Assembly: GCF_003688915.1 (NCBI RefSeq)
Contig: NZ_REFU01000002.1
Span: 310,001-374,000, forward strand
DNA length: 64,000 nucleotides
DNA from: Rhodococcus sp. SBT000017
GTDB lineage: Bacteria; Actinomycetota; Actinomycetes; Mycobacteriales; Mycobacteriaceae
Reading direction: 5' to 3'
Position numbers and translations under genes: made by a program. Below the pieces are notes generated by a model. The model did no database searches and was not told where the DNA came from. It worked only from the letters and a program-made list of their open reading frames with translations. Below are positions 15,498 through 23,100 of the stretch, one piece after another. How positions within the stretch are numbered: position 1 is the stretch's first letter; each line of letters opens with the position of its first letter.

Positions 15498-17746
15498 GAC
15501 TGCAATCCTTTCGTCGCTAGATACGCTGTCACGCCACCTGCGACAACTCCGACCACAAATCCCGCTGCGGTTCCCACACCTGGGACAGGAACGAGCGTTC
15601 CGATTGCTGCACCCGTCGCGCCCGCAGCCAACCAACCAGCGGCCACCCCTGCCCCGGCACCGATCGCATTGCTTGTCACGGCCACCGAGGGGTCCATACC
15701 GCTTCTGATGTCGTTGCTGATACCCGGAACCGTCCCGACCACCACCCCGGCAGGTCCGAAGCGCCGACCGATCGTGAGCGCAAGGTCGTCCGCTGAAGCC
15801 GTGGCTGCACTCGTCAGAGCACGCCCGGTCGCATCCGTCATAGCACCGATAATTCCAGATGCCGTCCCCGCTTCAATCGCTGCTCGATCCGGTGCCCAGT
15901 CGATTCCAGGACTTGCAGCACGACTACTGGGGTTAGCTTGGGCGTTCGAAGGATTAGGCACTGGTTCCCATTTCTCGGTGAGTGGGTTCCATGCCGTGTT
16001 CATTTCACTGCTCTCATCGAACAGTCCGGTGGGCGAGCGATCAGGATTCAACGCGATGAGATCACCGTCAGGTATCAGCACCGACTGCGTACCTTCGTTG
16101 TTCAACGTAGTGGTGTAGTTGTTGCCGTCCTCGTCGAGTGCGCCGGAATGCACATACGAATTCGATTGATCCGGGTTCGTGATGGCCGAATCGTACGAAC
16201 CGTCGTCGTTGGCAGCCCAATTCGCCGTCGAGGTGGTGCCGTCCTGGTTCGCCACCACAGTGCTGCCCTCGGTGTTCGCCGCGTTCGCCTCGGACAACGC
16301 ATCCGGCGACGCGCCGTTGGTCGGGCTGCCGGTGGTCCACGTCTCGGTTGAGGACTCATCCGAGCTGACATCGGTGTTGTTGTACGACGCTGCACCCCAA
16401 CTGTCGTCGGACCAGGTGTTGATGTTTCCTCGACCGTCATCGTTGGTCCTGGTGTCGGTCCACGTGCCGTCTTCGCGAGTGATGCGAGTGTCGACCGCTT
16501 CCGCATTGATCAGCGTGTGCGTGGCGGTTTGTCCACCAGGAAGAGCCTCGGTCCACGTCTCTCCATCAGAGCGGCCGGTGGTATCCACCATCCCGATCTT
16601 GTCCTCGGGAGGATCGGCGAGGATCGGATACAGAATGTTCTCGATGCCCACGGTGTCGACGACCTGGACCAGATGTCCGTCGCGGATCTCGTAGTGCGTG
16701 GGAATCGGTGTGCCGTCGGCGGCGTACGCCCACGGCGCGGCGACCCTCGACACCGAATTTCCGTCGGCGTCGACGACGGTCACCGAACCATCCGGATCGA
16801 CCGACATGTGGCCACCGGGCGGCACCGTCACCGGAATCACCGATTCGTGCGACGACGACCGGTCGTGGATCAAGAACAACGTACGACGACCCCCACCCGG
16901 ATCGGGGACGGTGATCTTCGACTGCCCACCGGGGGCATACGCCATCAACGGCGAAGCAACAGTGCCGACCGCTTGGGACAGAACCGATTCCGGAGTCCGG
17001 GCACCGACCGGGGAACGACGCCCACGCACTCCGATCCCGCCGGCAGTGAACGCGGCGGCACCGACCAACACGAGTTCGAGATACCGATCACGATCCGCTC
17101 CCTCCCCGGATGCGGAGGACCCCGCGTCCGGAACCGGTTGCGCTGCTGCGGCATTCGAATCGGTATCGGTGGGTATCGGTCCGGGACCCCGATCGGGAAT
17201 CGGCGGGGTCGCGGTGCGCGGGATCGTATCGGATTCGGTATCCGACACCGCGACAGGGGTGGGGGCGGGGGTGGGTGTTTCGTTGCCCGGCGAGGACGGG
17301 GAAATATCCGCTGGCACCTCGATCGCGGGGACCGCCACGATGGGGGTGCCGTTGTAGGTGGGGAAGTTCGTCGGAGCGTTCGCTCCGACGTTCGGGCCAC
17401 CGCCGGGTGCTTGCGCGCCCGGCAGCCCGGCCGTGCTCGTCGGCGGAGCAGTCGTGGTCGTGGGCGGTGCGGTCAGGCACGGGTTGATGTACTCCGGTGG
17501 GATCGGAGAGCCCGGAGGTAGAGAGGCGATCAGGTTCAGATAGATCTGATGATCACGCGCCCGCACCGCCGCACAATCCTCTTCCGGTGTCGCATACGCC
17601 GGCCCTGCTGCGAGCACGATCGCGGCACCGATCACTGCGGCGGTCCCGGCCAACAATGCCCCGACAGCGAGGACTCCCGCCACCGACCTGCGTAGCGTCG
17701 GGTTCCTCGATGCCGCAGTCGGTTCCGATATCGGTTCCGGCCTCAT
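15485..17746 (-). CDS. large exported protein with Pro/Thr linker and glycine-zipper C-terminus, unknown function
   Basis: A 753-residue protein. An N-terminal signal or anchor (about 20-52, ending AGPAYATPEED) is followed by ~150 residues rich in Pro and Thr, a second hydrophobic segment (ELVLVGAAAFTAGGIGV, about 226-242), a beta-rich part ending ILYPILADPPED, a long Trp/Thr/Asp/Asn-rich region of loose repeats (WTEALPGG, TWTDTRTND, NTWSDDSWG), and a C-terminal glycine-zipper of about 60 residues (GAGAGVAAGWLAAGATGAA and GFVVGVVAGGVTAYL) ending QSWWK. Such glycine-zipper tails insert into membranes in some toxins and envelope proteins. I chose the ATG at 17746 because it overlaps the upstream stop by ATGA. 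Middle gene of a three-gene overlapping cassette. Function cannot be assigned; a polymorphic toxin or surface protein are both possible. Confidence 0.75.
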   Translation of the reverse strand: MRPEPISEPTAASRNPTLRRSVAGVLAVGALLAGTAAVIGAAIVLAAGPAYATPEEDCAAVRARDHQIYLNLIASLPPGSPIPPEYINPCLTAPPTTTTAPPTSTAGLPGAQAPGGGPNVGANAPTNFPTYNGTPIVAVPAIEVPADISPSSPGNETPTPAPTPVAVSDTESDTIPRTATPPIPDRGPGPIPTDTDSNAAAAQPVPDAGSSASGEGADRDRYLELVLVGAAAFTAGGIGVRGRRSPVGARTPESVLSQAVGTVASPLMAYAPGGQSKITVPDPGGGRRTLFLIHDRSSSHESVIPVTVPPGGHMSVDPDGSVTVVDADGNSVSRVAAPWAYAADGTPIPTHYEIRDGHLVQVVDTVGIENILYPILADPPEDKIGMVDTTGRSDGETWTEALPGGQTATHTLINAEAVDTRITREDGTWTDTRTNDDGRGNINTWSDDSWGAASYNNTDVSSDESSTETWTTGSPTNGASPDALSEANAANTEGSTVVANQDGTTSTANWAANDDGSYDSAITNPDQSNSYVHSGALDEDGNNYTTTLNNEGTQSVLIPDGDLIALNPDRSPTGLFDESSEMNTAWNPLTEKWEPVPNPSNAQANPSSRAASPGIDWAPDRAAIEAGTASGIIGAMTDATGRALTSAATASADDLALTIGRRFGPAGVVVGTVPGISNDIRSGMDPSVAVTSNAIGAGAGVAAGWLAAGATGAAIGTLVPVPGVGTAAGFVVGVVAGGVTAYLATKGLQSWWK

Positions 17747-18027
17747 CGGTGGTCCTGGGCCGCCGTCTTCCGGACCGTGGCAACCACTCTGTCGGTGCCC
17801 CACCAGAACACCCGCCCAGCGATCGACATCCACACAAAGAACGCCAGATACACCAGGATCGTCCCGTGCTCGTCAGCCCACCCGGCGAGGCGTCCGATCA
17901 CCGCGAACGCCACAACAAGCAACCCGAGCCCGAACAGTGTCGCGATGACCGCTGTCGAGGTTTCGTTGCGTGCTGCGCCGACGTGGCGGGTCGGTGGGGT
18001 CATCGGGTCGACCGGTGAAGTGGTCAT
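17743..18027 (-). CDS. small membrane protein, two TM helices, 94 aa
   Basis: A short ORF with a hydrophilic N-terminus (MTTSPVDPMTPPTRH) and two hydrophobic helices (about residues 24-43 and 52-72) joined by a short charged loop, then a basic tail. No known family. It is the first gene of the cassette and overlaps the 753-aa gene by ATGA, which makes coupled translation likely. A GAGGA ribosome site lies eight bases before the ATG at 18027; the frame extends upstream to 18132 but without a better start. It may be an assembly partner for the large exported protein. Confidence 0.68.
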   Translation of the reverse strand: MTTSPVDPMTPPTRHVGAARNETSTAVIATLFGLGLLVVAFAVIGRLAGWADEHGTILVYLAFFVWMSIAGRVFWWGTDRVVATVRKTAAQDHR

Positions 18028-18125
18028 CGAAGTAGTCCTCAATTCCTTTCCCCGCCAACCGGCATGCGGGACACGCGGTGCTTGTCTACCGGGGTGGGCG
18101 GCGGGAGCAGATGGAGCTTCCGGAC

Positions 18126-18169
18126 CGAACACGGTGGGGTCGAACTTCTCGGTCGACGAACACGGTGGG
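18126..18169. repeat. pair of 13-bp direct repeats upstream of the cassette
   Basis: CGAACACGGTGGG occurs at 18126-18138 and again at 18157-18169, a spacing of 31 bp or about three helical turns, in the gap between the porin gene and the cassette. The pair could be a regulator-binding site for the cassette promoter. A related CGAACACGGTG occurs at about 19744. Confidence 0.4.
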
Positions 18170-18232
18170 TGTCAATCGAACGATCACTGTCCGTGGCCGG
18201 AGTCAGATAGTCGACCGGGCCGCAGGGCTGTG

Positions 18233-18931
18233 TCAGAGCCAAGTGGGGTCGGAATACACGAACACACTGTTGTCCGAGGTCGACGTCGACACCGCGAACT
18301 GCGCGTAGGTGCGGATCGTGACCGGTCCCATGCACGCATCGACCTTCACATGCACGTTCTCCGCCGTGATCGAGGCCTTCGATGATTCGAGATCCTTGAT
18401 GCCGAGCGGAATAGTGGTGATCGTTCCCGGAGCGATGGTGGCCTGAATGCTCGGGTTCACCGAGGCGTTGACACCGATATTCGCCGAGGGAACCCCCGAG
18501 ATGGACACACCCACCGATGGACCGAACGAGAACCCGAGCCCCACACCGAGTCCGGAGGAGACATCGATCTGGCACCCGATCTGCAGGCCCTGTTCGATGT
18601 ATCCGGTTTTCACCGCCGTCTCACCGGCACCGGTGATGGTGCCGGTGACCTTCGCCGAGACGAACCCCTCGCGCGTGAACGCCGTCGTCGCCACGTTCGG
18701 AACCGGGTTGACCGACAGGTTGCTGGCAGTGAGATCCAACGTCCAGCCATCATCGGTGACCGTGCTCGCGAACTTGTCGGCCAACGGCGTCGGCGTCGCC
18801 GACGCGGTGCCCGCGAACGCAGCAGAACCCACCATCACTGCTGCCGACACCACCGCACAACCAGCCACGGCCCTCGATATGCCATGTCCCCGCACCGTCG
18901 AACCAGTGGTAGCGCGTGCCATCGTTTCCAT
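18233..18931 (-). CDS. MspA-family porin
   Basis: A 232-residue exported protein of the MspA family, octameric outer-membrane channels of mycolic-acid bacteria. A signal peptide runs to about residue 44 (AGTASATPTP). The mature part shows the family layout: LADKFASTVTDDGWTLDL, the TREGFVSAKVTGTI strand, GYIEQGLQIGCQID, GLGVGLGFSFGPSVGVSI, and the terminal YSDPTW-L. Mature length of about 188 fits. Unlike MspA itself it has cysteines in QIGCQID and VDACMG, which could form a disulfide. I chose the ATG at 18931 (GGAG ten bases upstream); an ATG three codons later is possible. It is encoded inside the island, upstream of the cassette and on the same strand, separated by ~205 bp. Confidence 0.85.
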   Translation of the reverse strand: METMARATTGSTVRGHGISRAVAGCAVVSAAVMVGSAAFAGTASATPTPLADKFASTVTDDGWTLDLTASNLSVNPVPNVATTAFTREGFVSAKVTGTITGAGETAVKTGYIEQGLQIGCQIDVSSGLGVGLGFSFGPSVGVSISGVPSANIGVNASVNPSIQATIAPGTITTIPLGIKDLESSKASITAENVHVKVDACMGPVTIRTYAQFAVSTSTSDNSVFVYSDPTWL

Positions 18932-19181
18932 GAGCGAGTCTCTCCGTACGCGTGTCGGTGATTCCACCGACCACAATGGTTGCTGAAAGATAACTGCAGA
19001 TCTGCCCGGGACGGTACAACACCCCACACATCCCCGACAGGCCTTCGACACCCGAATCACGCCGGCGACACCCCTACCCGGGCGTGACAGAAACATCTCC
19101 GGACACGCACGACCAGGCGGTTTACCGCGTCACAGCGAGTGACGCACCTCATAGTCACAGAATGGTGACGACCCAAAGCGA

Positions 19182-19739
19182 ATGGAAATTTCCAGCAACC
19201 CTGGCGCAGTGGTTGTTACGAGGGCACGCTCTGCAATGTCCGAAGCCGCGCTTCCCCAGCGAGTCGGTTTCGAGCCACTCGACGGGCGCTTCACAGAACT
19301 GCTGTTTGCCGCGGCTCCGAGGCGGCACCCTCCACGTACCGTATGTACCATCTGTCGTACCGCGATGCCCGCGGGCATGCACTATGCGAGTTCGAGAGGC
19401 AGCTTCAACGGTGACACGACACCTGAATTCGGCAGCGTCGACGCCGATCATTCCCACAGCAGGCGTGCTCAGTTGCTGAGAGCGGCACGCTGCGCAGCGA
19501 CCTTCCTGCTCGTTCCGGCCACGGTGACCGTTCTGGCCAGAACGGTCGTAGCTCGCGCCGGCCGCACAGAAGGCGTCCAGCACAGCACCGAAGACTGCAG
19601 CGGGTGCGGTCTGGTCGTTTACGACGGCCGCCGAGTTGGCGCGATGATCGCGCCCGAACCTGGCTGGACCGTGGGTGACGACGAGCAGTATTGCCCGGAC
19701 TGCTCGGCCACCAGATTCCACACCTGGGGCTACACGTAG
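19182..19739 (+). CDS. hypothetical protein with two Cys-pair motifs, weakly supported
   Basis: A 185-codon frame at the island edge. It contains CTICRTAM near residue 55, one hydrophobic segment (about 103-125) and a C-terminal CSGC...YCPDC pair 32 residues apart that looks like a zinc ribbon (CSGCGLVVYDG, DDEQYCPDCSATR). No ribosome site precedes the ATG at 19182; an ATG at 19236 is an alternative. The zinc-ribbon-like end argues for a real product, the weak start and lack of a known family argue against, so it may also be a damaged gene. No relation to its neighbours can be seen. Confidence 0.4.
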   Translation: MEISSNPGAVVVTRARSAMSEAALPQRVGFEPLDGRFTELLFAAAPRRHPPRTVCTICRTAMPAGMHYASSRGSFNGDTTPEFGSVDADHSHSRRAQLLRAARCAATFLLVPATVTVLARTVVARAGRTEGVQHSTEDCSGCGLVVYDGRRVGAMIAPEPGWTVGDDEQYCPDCSATRFHTWGYT

Positions 19740-19839
19740 CAGTCGAACACGGTGCGCCGATGCCCCTTCGAACTCCGGCCGACACGATCGATCACGTCGA
19801 CCACCCCGGCCCGACGGCGCAATGGTCTGGACCGGTAGC

Positions 19840-19891
19840 TCAGGTGATGACCGGCAACGTGGACCATGGAAAATTGATCCACTTGTCGGTC
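19840..19891 (-). repeat. direct repeat copy 2: 3' end of the phosphoribosyltransferase gene
   Basis: The functional copy of the 52-bp repeat (46 of 52 identical to 13898-13949). The 27-bp block of perfect identity starts at the stop codon and would contain the crossover site if the island was integrated site-specifically. Confidence 0.75.
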
Positions 19892-20313
19892 TCTCGCCAC
19901 GAATAGTCCGGCTGCACAATGGTTCTCGACTTGGTGTAGATCACGGCCGACCGCACGTCGAGCGTGTGTGCCTTCAACAGGTCGATCACCAGAGCCAGAG
20001 TGCGGCCGGAATCGGCCACGTCGTCGACGACGAGCAGCTTCTTGCCGACGATTGCGTCGGTGTCCAGAAGAGGTTCGAGGACAACAGGATCGGGCAGGGT
20101 CTCCTCGATGTCGGAGTAGAACTCGACATTGAGGGTGCCGGCGGCCTTGACGCCCATCGCGTAGGAGATCGCACCCGCGGGGATGAGCCCACCGCGAGCG
20201 ATCGCGATGACGATGTCCGGAACGAACCCGTCGTCGACGATCTTCTCGGTCAGGTCGCGCGACGCGTCTCCGAACGTCGCCCACGTCAGCACTTCACGTT
20301 CCGGTTCGGTCAT
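19840..20313 (-). CDS. phosphoribosyltransferase (type I PRTase)
   Basis: A 157-residue single-domain PRTase of the xanthine/guanine type. The PRPP-binding motif LLVVDDVADSGRTL is at about 94-107, and the substrate side is marked by IAIARGGLIPAGAISYAMGV (about 37-56, the flexible-loop side) and the C-terminal INFPWST. It transfers phosphoribose to a purine-like base in nucleotide salvage. Its last 52 bases are duplicated at 13898-13949; the present 3' end may therefore have come with the island. Divergent from the methyltransferase gene. Confidence 0.9.
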   Translation of the reverse strand: MTEPEREVLTWATFGDASRDLTEKIVDDGFVPDIVIAIARGGLIPAGAISYAMGVKAAGTLNVEFYSDIEETLPDPVVLEPLLDTDAIVGKKLLVVDDVADSGRTLALVIDLLKAHTLDVRSAVIYTKSRTIVQPDYSWRETDKWINFPWSTLPVIT

Positions 20314-20395
20314 GCCGCATCACTCTACCCAAAGCAATTTTGCCGATACAGCAAATAGGTTTGCGTCGACGGCCGGCAGCGGGCAGTCTCGAATC

Positions 20396-21064
20396 ATGGC
20401 CGACCACACACATGCTCACACCCATCCTGCCGACCGGACCCACGCAGAGCCGGATTTCGAGAACGGTGCCTTCGACGAAGCATTCTGGGACGACCTCTAC
20501 AACCAGCGCACCACCATCTGGAGCGGAAATCCCAACGCCGTGTTGGTACAGGAGGCATCCGAACTGACCCCGGGCCGCGCCTTGGACATCGGCTGCGGGG
20601 AAGGTGCCGACTCACTGTGGCTGGCCGGTCGAGGCTGGAACGTGACCGGTGTCGACATCTCCGACGTCGCCCTCGGCCGCGCCCGCGCGGCACAACAGGC
20701 ACTCGAGCCGTTGACTCTCGCCGTGAACTGGCAACAGGAAGACGTTCTGGCCTGGACTCCCCCGGCCGCGGCGTTCGATCTGGTGTCGGTGCACTTCCTC
20801 CAGGTGCCACCGGACGAGCTCGACCTGACCACCCGCAGGTTCGCCGCAGCGGTCTCGCCGAAGGGGCGTCTGCTGATCGTCGGGCATAGTCCCAGCGACA
20901 GCCACGCCTCTCAGCACCCGGCCAAGCACCGACTGTTCGCACCGGAACCGGTCGTCGCTGCGGCGGGCGACGGGTTCGAGGTGATCCACGCCGAACACCG
21001 CACCCGTACGACGCCGGACGGCGATGAGCGAATCGACACGGTCGTGGTGCTGCAGCGCCGCTAA
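20396..21064 (+). CDS. class I SAM-dependent methyltransferase
   Basis: A 222-residue methyltransferase. The SAM-binding motif ALDIGCGEGADSLWLAGRG is at about 63-81, followed by VTGVDISDVALGRA (motif II) and FDLVSVHFLQVP (motif IV). The N-terminus is His-rich (HTHAHTHPADRTH) and the region FWDDLYNQRTTIWSGNPN resembles thiopurine/tellurite-type methyltransferases. Substrate unknown. The ATG at 20396 gives a compact domain; the open frame upstream crosses the divergent PRTase gene. A 9-bp gap separates it from the VanZ-like gene, so they probably share a message. Confidence 0.88.
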   Translation: MADHTHAHTHPADRTHAEPDFENGAFDEAFWDDLYNQRTTIWSGNPNAVLVQEASELTPGRALDIGCGEGADSLWLAGRGWNVTGVDISDVALGRARAAQQALEPLTLAVNWQQEDVLAWTPPAAAFDLVSVHFLQVPPDELDLTTRRFAAAVSPKGRLLIVGHSPSDSHASQHPAKHRLFAPEPVVAAAGDGFEVIHAEHRTRTTPDGDERIDTVVVLQRR

Positions 21065-21073
21065 ACTCGGGCA

Positions 21074-21436
21074 GTGTTCTCGCAGTCGACGTATCGAATA
21101 CCCCTGGCCGTCACCTTCGTCGTAGCGCTGATCGTGCTCTTCACCCCCGCGTCCGGGGTGCCCTCGGGATTCCAGCACAGCGACAAGATCATCCACTTCG
21201 TACTGTTCGCGGCCCTGGCGTACACCTCGCGCCTGGCCGGAATCGACTGGATCCGAACCGCACTGTGGGTACTGGCGTTCGCGGCGATCTCGGAGGTCCT
21301 GCAGGCGATCCTGCCTCTGGGACGCTCCGGATCGGTCGCCGACGCTCTCGCCGACGCCACCGGAGTTGCTGTGGGCCTGGTCGCGGCGAGTCGGGTTCTA
21401 CCGCAGCGCGTCGGACGTGCGTCGGACCTGCACTAG
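21074..21436 (+). CDS. VanZ-like membrane protein
   Basis: A 120-residue protein with four hydrophobic segments (about 8-24, 38-52, 63-80, 95-108) of the VanZ-like family. The family signatures are present: SDKIIHFVLFAALAY after the first helix and the Glu/Gln pair in ISEVLQAILP. VanZ relatives confer low-level teicoplanin resistance in enterococci; the role in actinobacteria is unknown. The GTG start at 21074 is nine bases after the methyltransferase stop codon. Confidence 0.82.
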   Translation: MFSQSTYRIPLAVTFVVALIVLFTPASGVPSGFQHSDKIIHFVLFAALAYTSRLAGIDWIRTALWVLAFAAISEVLQAILPLGRSGSVADALADATGVAVGLVAASRVLPQRVGRASDLH

Positions 21437-21489
21437 ACTGACTCTGCACCGGGGTTCCTCGGCCAGCGCGCAACTCCGGAAGGAACGTC

Positions 21490-23097
21490 ATCACCTCGTC
21501 TTCTGCCCCGCACGATATCTACCTCGTTCCACCGGAGCACGAGACCAACGATGCCGTCACCCGAGAATCTGCCGCATCCGCAGCGCGACTGAGCGAGCGA
21601 TCCGACGTCGTCAGTCACGACGGCCGCTACGCACTGACCATCACCTCCACCACCCCGCACCAGGCGATGGTCGAGGATCTGCTGTTCATGCGCGCCGTGC
21701 TCGACGCCGCACGCATCAAGTACCTGCTCGTTCGCGGCAACGACGAACGTCCCGTCATCGCCATCGAACTGGCCGCACGCGAGGCGTTGACCACGGCACT
21801 GGTGCACGCCTGCCGCGCCGAGCCGTTCTACTCCAAGACCGTCGACGCCCGTGGCAAGGCAGTGCTGGTGGCCGACGGGTCGCTGTCTCCGTCCGCGAAC
21901 GCACGAATCGTGCGCCTGTACCGCCCGCGGGTCGAGCCGTTCAGCGGTCTGTACTACGGCGCGTCCACGGCGGTACAGATCGAACTGTGGTCGTTCTCCC
22001 CGTCCGAGATCGTGCTGCCGATCGAGAATTCGCTGACCAGGCGCAACATCCGGCCAGACGAGGCCGTCCGCGGTACCGTCGAGCGCTTCGGCAGAACGTG
22101 GCCGACCATCGAGAACATGTTCGCCGACCACGCGTCGGACATCAATTTCGACATCGACATCGTCTTCTCCTGGGTCGACGGCTCCTCCGCCGAATTCCAG
22201 GCTCAGCGCGCGCGGCGAATGGCGAATTACGTCGTCGGTGAGGGTGACGATTCGGCTGCCCGCTACCGGCAGATCGACGAACTGAAGTACGCGCTGCGGT
22301 CGATCCACCTCTACGCACCGTGGATCAGACGCATCTTCGTCGCCACCGATTCGCCGAGGCCGGCGTGGCTGGCCGACCATCCCAAGGTGACGTTCGTACC
22401 GAGCGAGGCCTTCTTCGTCGACACATCCGTTCTGCCGACCCACAATTCGCAGGCCGTCGAAAGCCAGCTGCACCACATCCCCGGGTTGTCCGAGCACTTC
22501 CTGTACTCGAACGACGACATGTTCTTCGGTCGACCGGTGAGCCCGTCGATGTTCTTCTCCCCCGGCGGGATCAGCATGTTCATCGAGGCGACGACCCGAA
22601 TCGGGTTGGGATACAGCGACGCCGACCGCAGCGGCTTCGAGAACGCAGCCCGCGTGAACCGTCGGATCCTGCAGAACCGCTTCGGAATGACCACGACCCG
22701 ACACCTCGAACACGCGGCAACCCCGTTGCGGCGCAGCGTGATGCAGGAAATGGAGAACGAGTTTCCGGACGAGTTCGCGTCCACTGCCGCCAGCGCCTTC
22801 CGCGCGAGCACAAACATCTCGGTGACCAACTCGCTGTACCACTACTACGCACTGATGAGCGGCCGGGCTGTGGTCCAGAAGGACGCCAAGGTCCGGTACA
22901 TCGACACCACCACCGTGGCGGGCCTGGACACGATGGAGAAGCTGCTCCCCAAACGATCAGTGGACTTCTTCTGCCTCAACGACGGCAGCTTTCCGGAGGT
23001 CGACCTGGACCTGCGCACCCGCACCGTGACTCAGTTCCTGGACAAGTACTTCCCCATCGTCGCACCCTGGGAACGCTCCAGAACCGACGAACGCTGA
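21490..23097 (+). CDS. Stealth-family sugar-1-phosphate transferase; apparent ATC start
   Basis: A capsule/exopolysaccharide phosphotransferase of the Stealth family, related to the N-acetylglucosamine-phosphotransferase alpha/beta subunit. Conserved region 1 IDIVFSWVDGSS, region 2 with QIDELKYALRSIHLYAPWIRR, THNSQAVESQLHHIPGLSE and FLYSNDDMFFGRPV (region 3), and the C-terminal region 4 are all present. The first ATG is at 21667 (476 aa). However, the frame is open and codon-like for 59 codons before it (HDIYLVPPEHETND), with no ATG, GTG or TTG back to the stop at 21439. A good GGAAGGA site lies five bases before an ATC at 21490, which gives 535 aa. I report that start; it is uncertain and may reflect a start-codon mutation. 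Tail to tail with the metallophosphatase, three bases apart. Confidence 0.85.
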   Translation: MTSSSAPHDIYLVPPEHETNDAVTRESAASAARLSERSDVVSHDGRYALTITSTTPHQAMVEDLLFMRAVLDAARIKYLLVRGNDERPVIAIELAAREALTTALVHACRAEPFYSKTVDARGKAVLVADGSLSPSANARIVRLYRPRVEPFSGLYYGASTAVQIELWSFSPSEIVLPIENSLTRRNIRPDEAVRGTVERFGRTWPTIENMFADHASDINFDIDIVFSWVDGSSAEFQAQRARRMANYVVGEGDDSAARYRQIDELKYALRSIHLYAPWIRRIFVATDSPRPAWLADHPKVTFVPSEAFFVDTSVLPTHNSQAVESQLHHIPGLSEHFLYSNDDMFFGRPVSPSMFFSPGGISMFIEATTRIGLGYSDADRSGFENAARVNRRILQNRFGMTTTRHLEHAATPLRRSVMQEMENEFPDEFASTAASAFRASTNISVTNSLYHYYALMSGRAVVQKDAKVRYIDTTTVAGLDTMEKLLPKRSVDFFCLNDGSFPEVDLDLRTRTVTQFLDKYFPIVAPWERSRTDER

Positions 23098-23100
23098 CGC

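Larger units (their letters stand above)
13898..19891. mobile_element. genomic island inserted at the 3' end of a phosphoribosyltransferase gene
   Basis: The region between the two copies of the phosphoribosyltransferase 3' end contains an IS256 relic, a three-gene envelope-protein cassette, an MspA-family porin and a small ORF. No integrase, relaxase or intact transposase is present, so it is either a decayed integrative element or was moved in trans. The boundaries are those of a 3'-end integration: the incoming copy restored the gene and the displaced original end remains next to the alcohol dehydrogenase. Confidence 0.6.

Noticed and set aside
13898..19891. Prophage interpretation of the island
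   Set aside because: No capsid, terminase, portal, integrase or lysis gene; only exported and membrane proteins, a porin and an IS relic.
19155..19919. 254-codon minus-strand frame overlapping the PRTase 3' end
   Set aside because: Out of frame with the PRTase gene and with no recognisable features; a weak plus-strand ORF with Cys motifs is the better candidate there.
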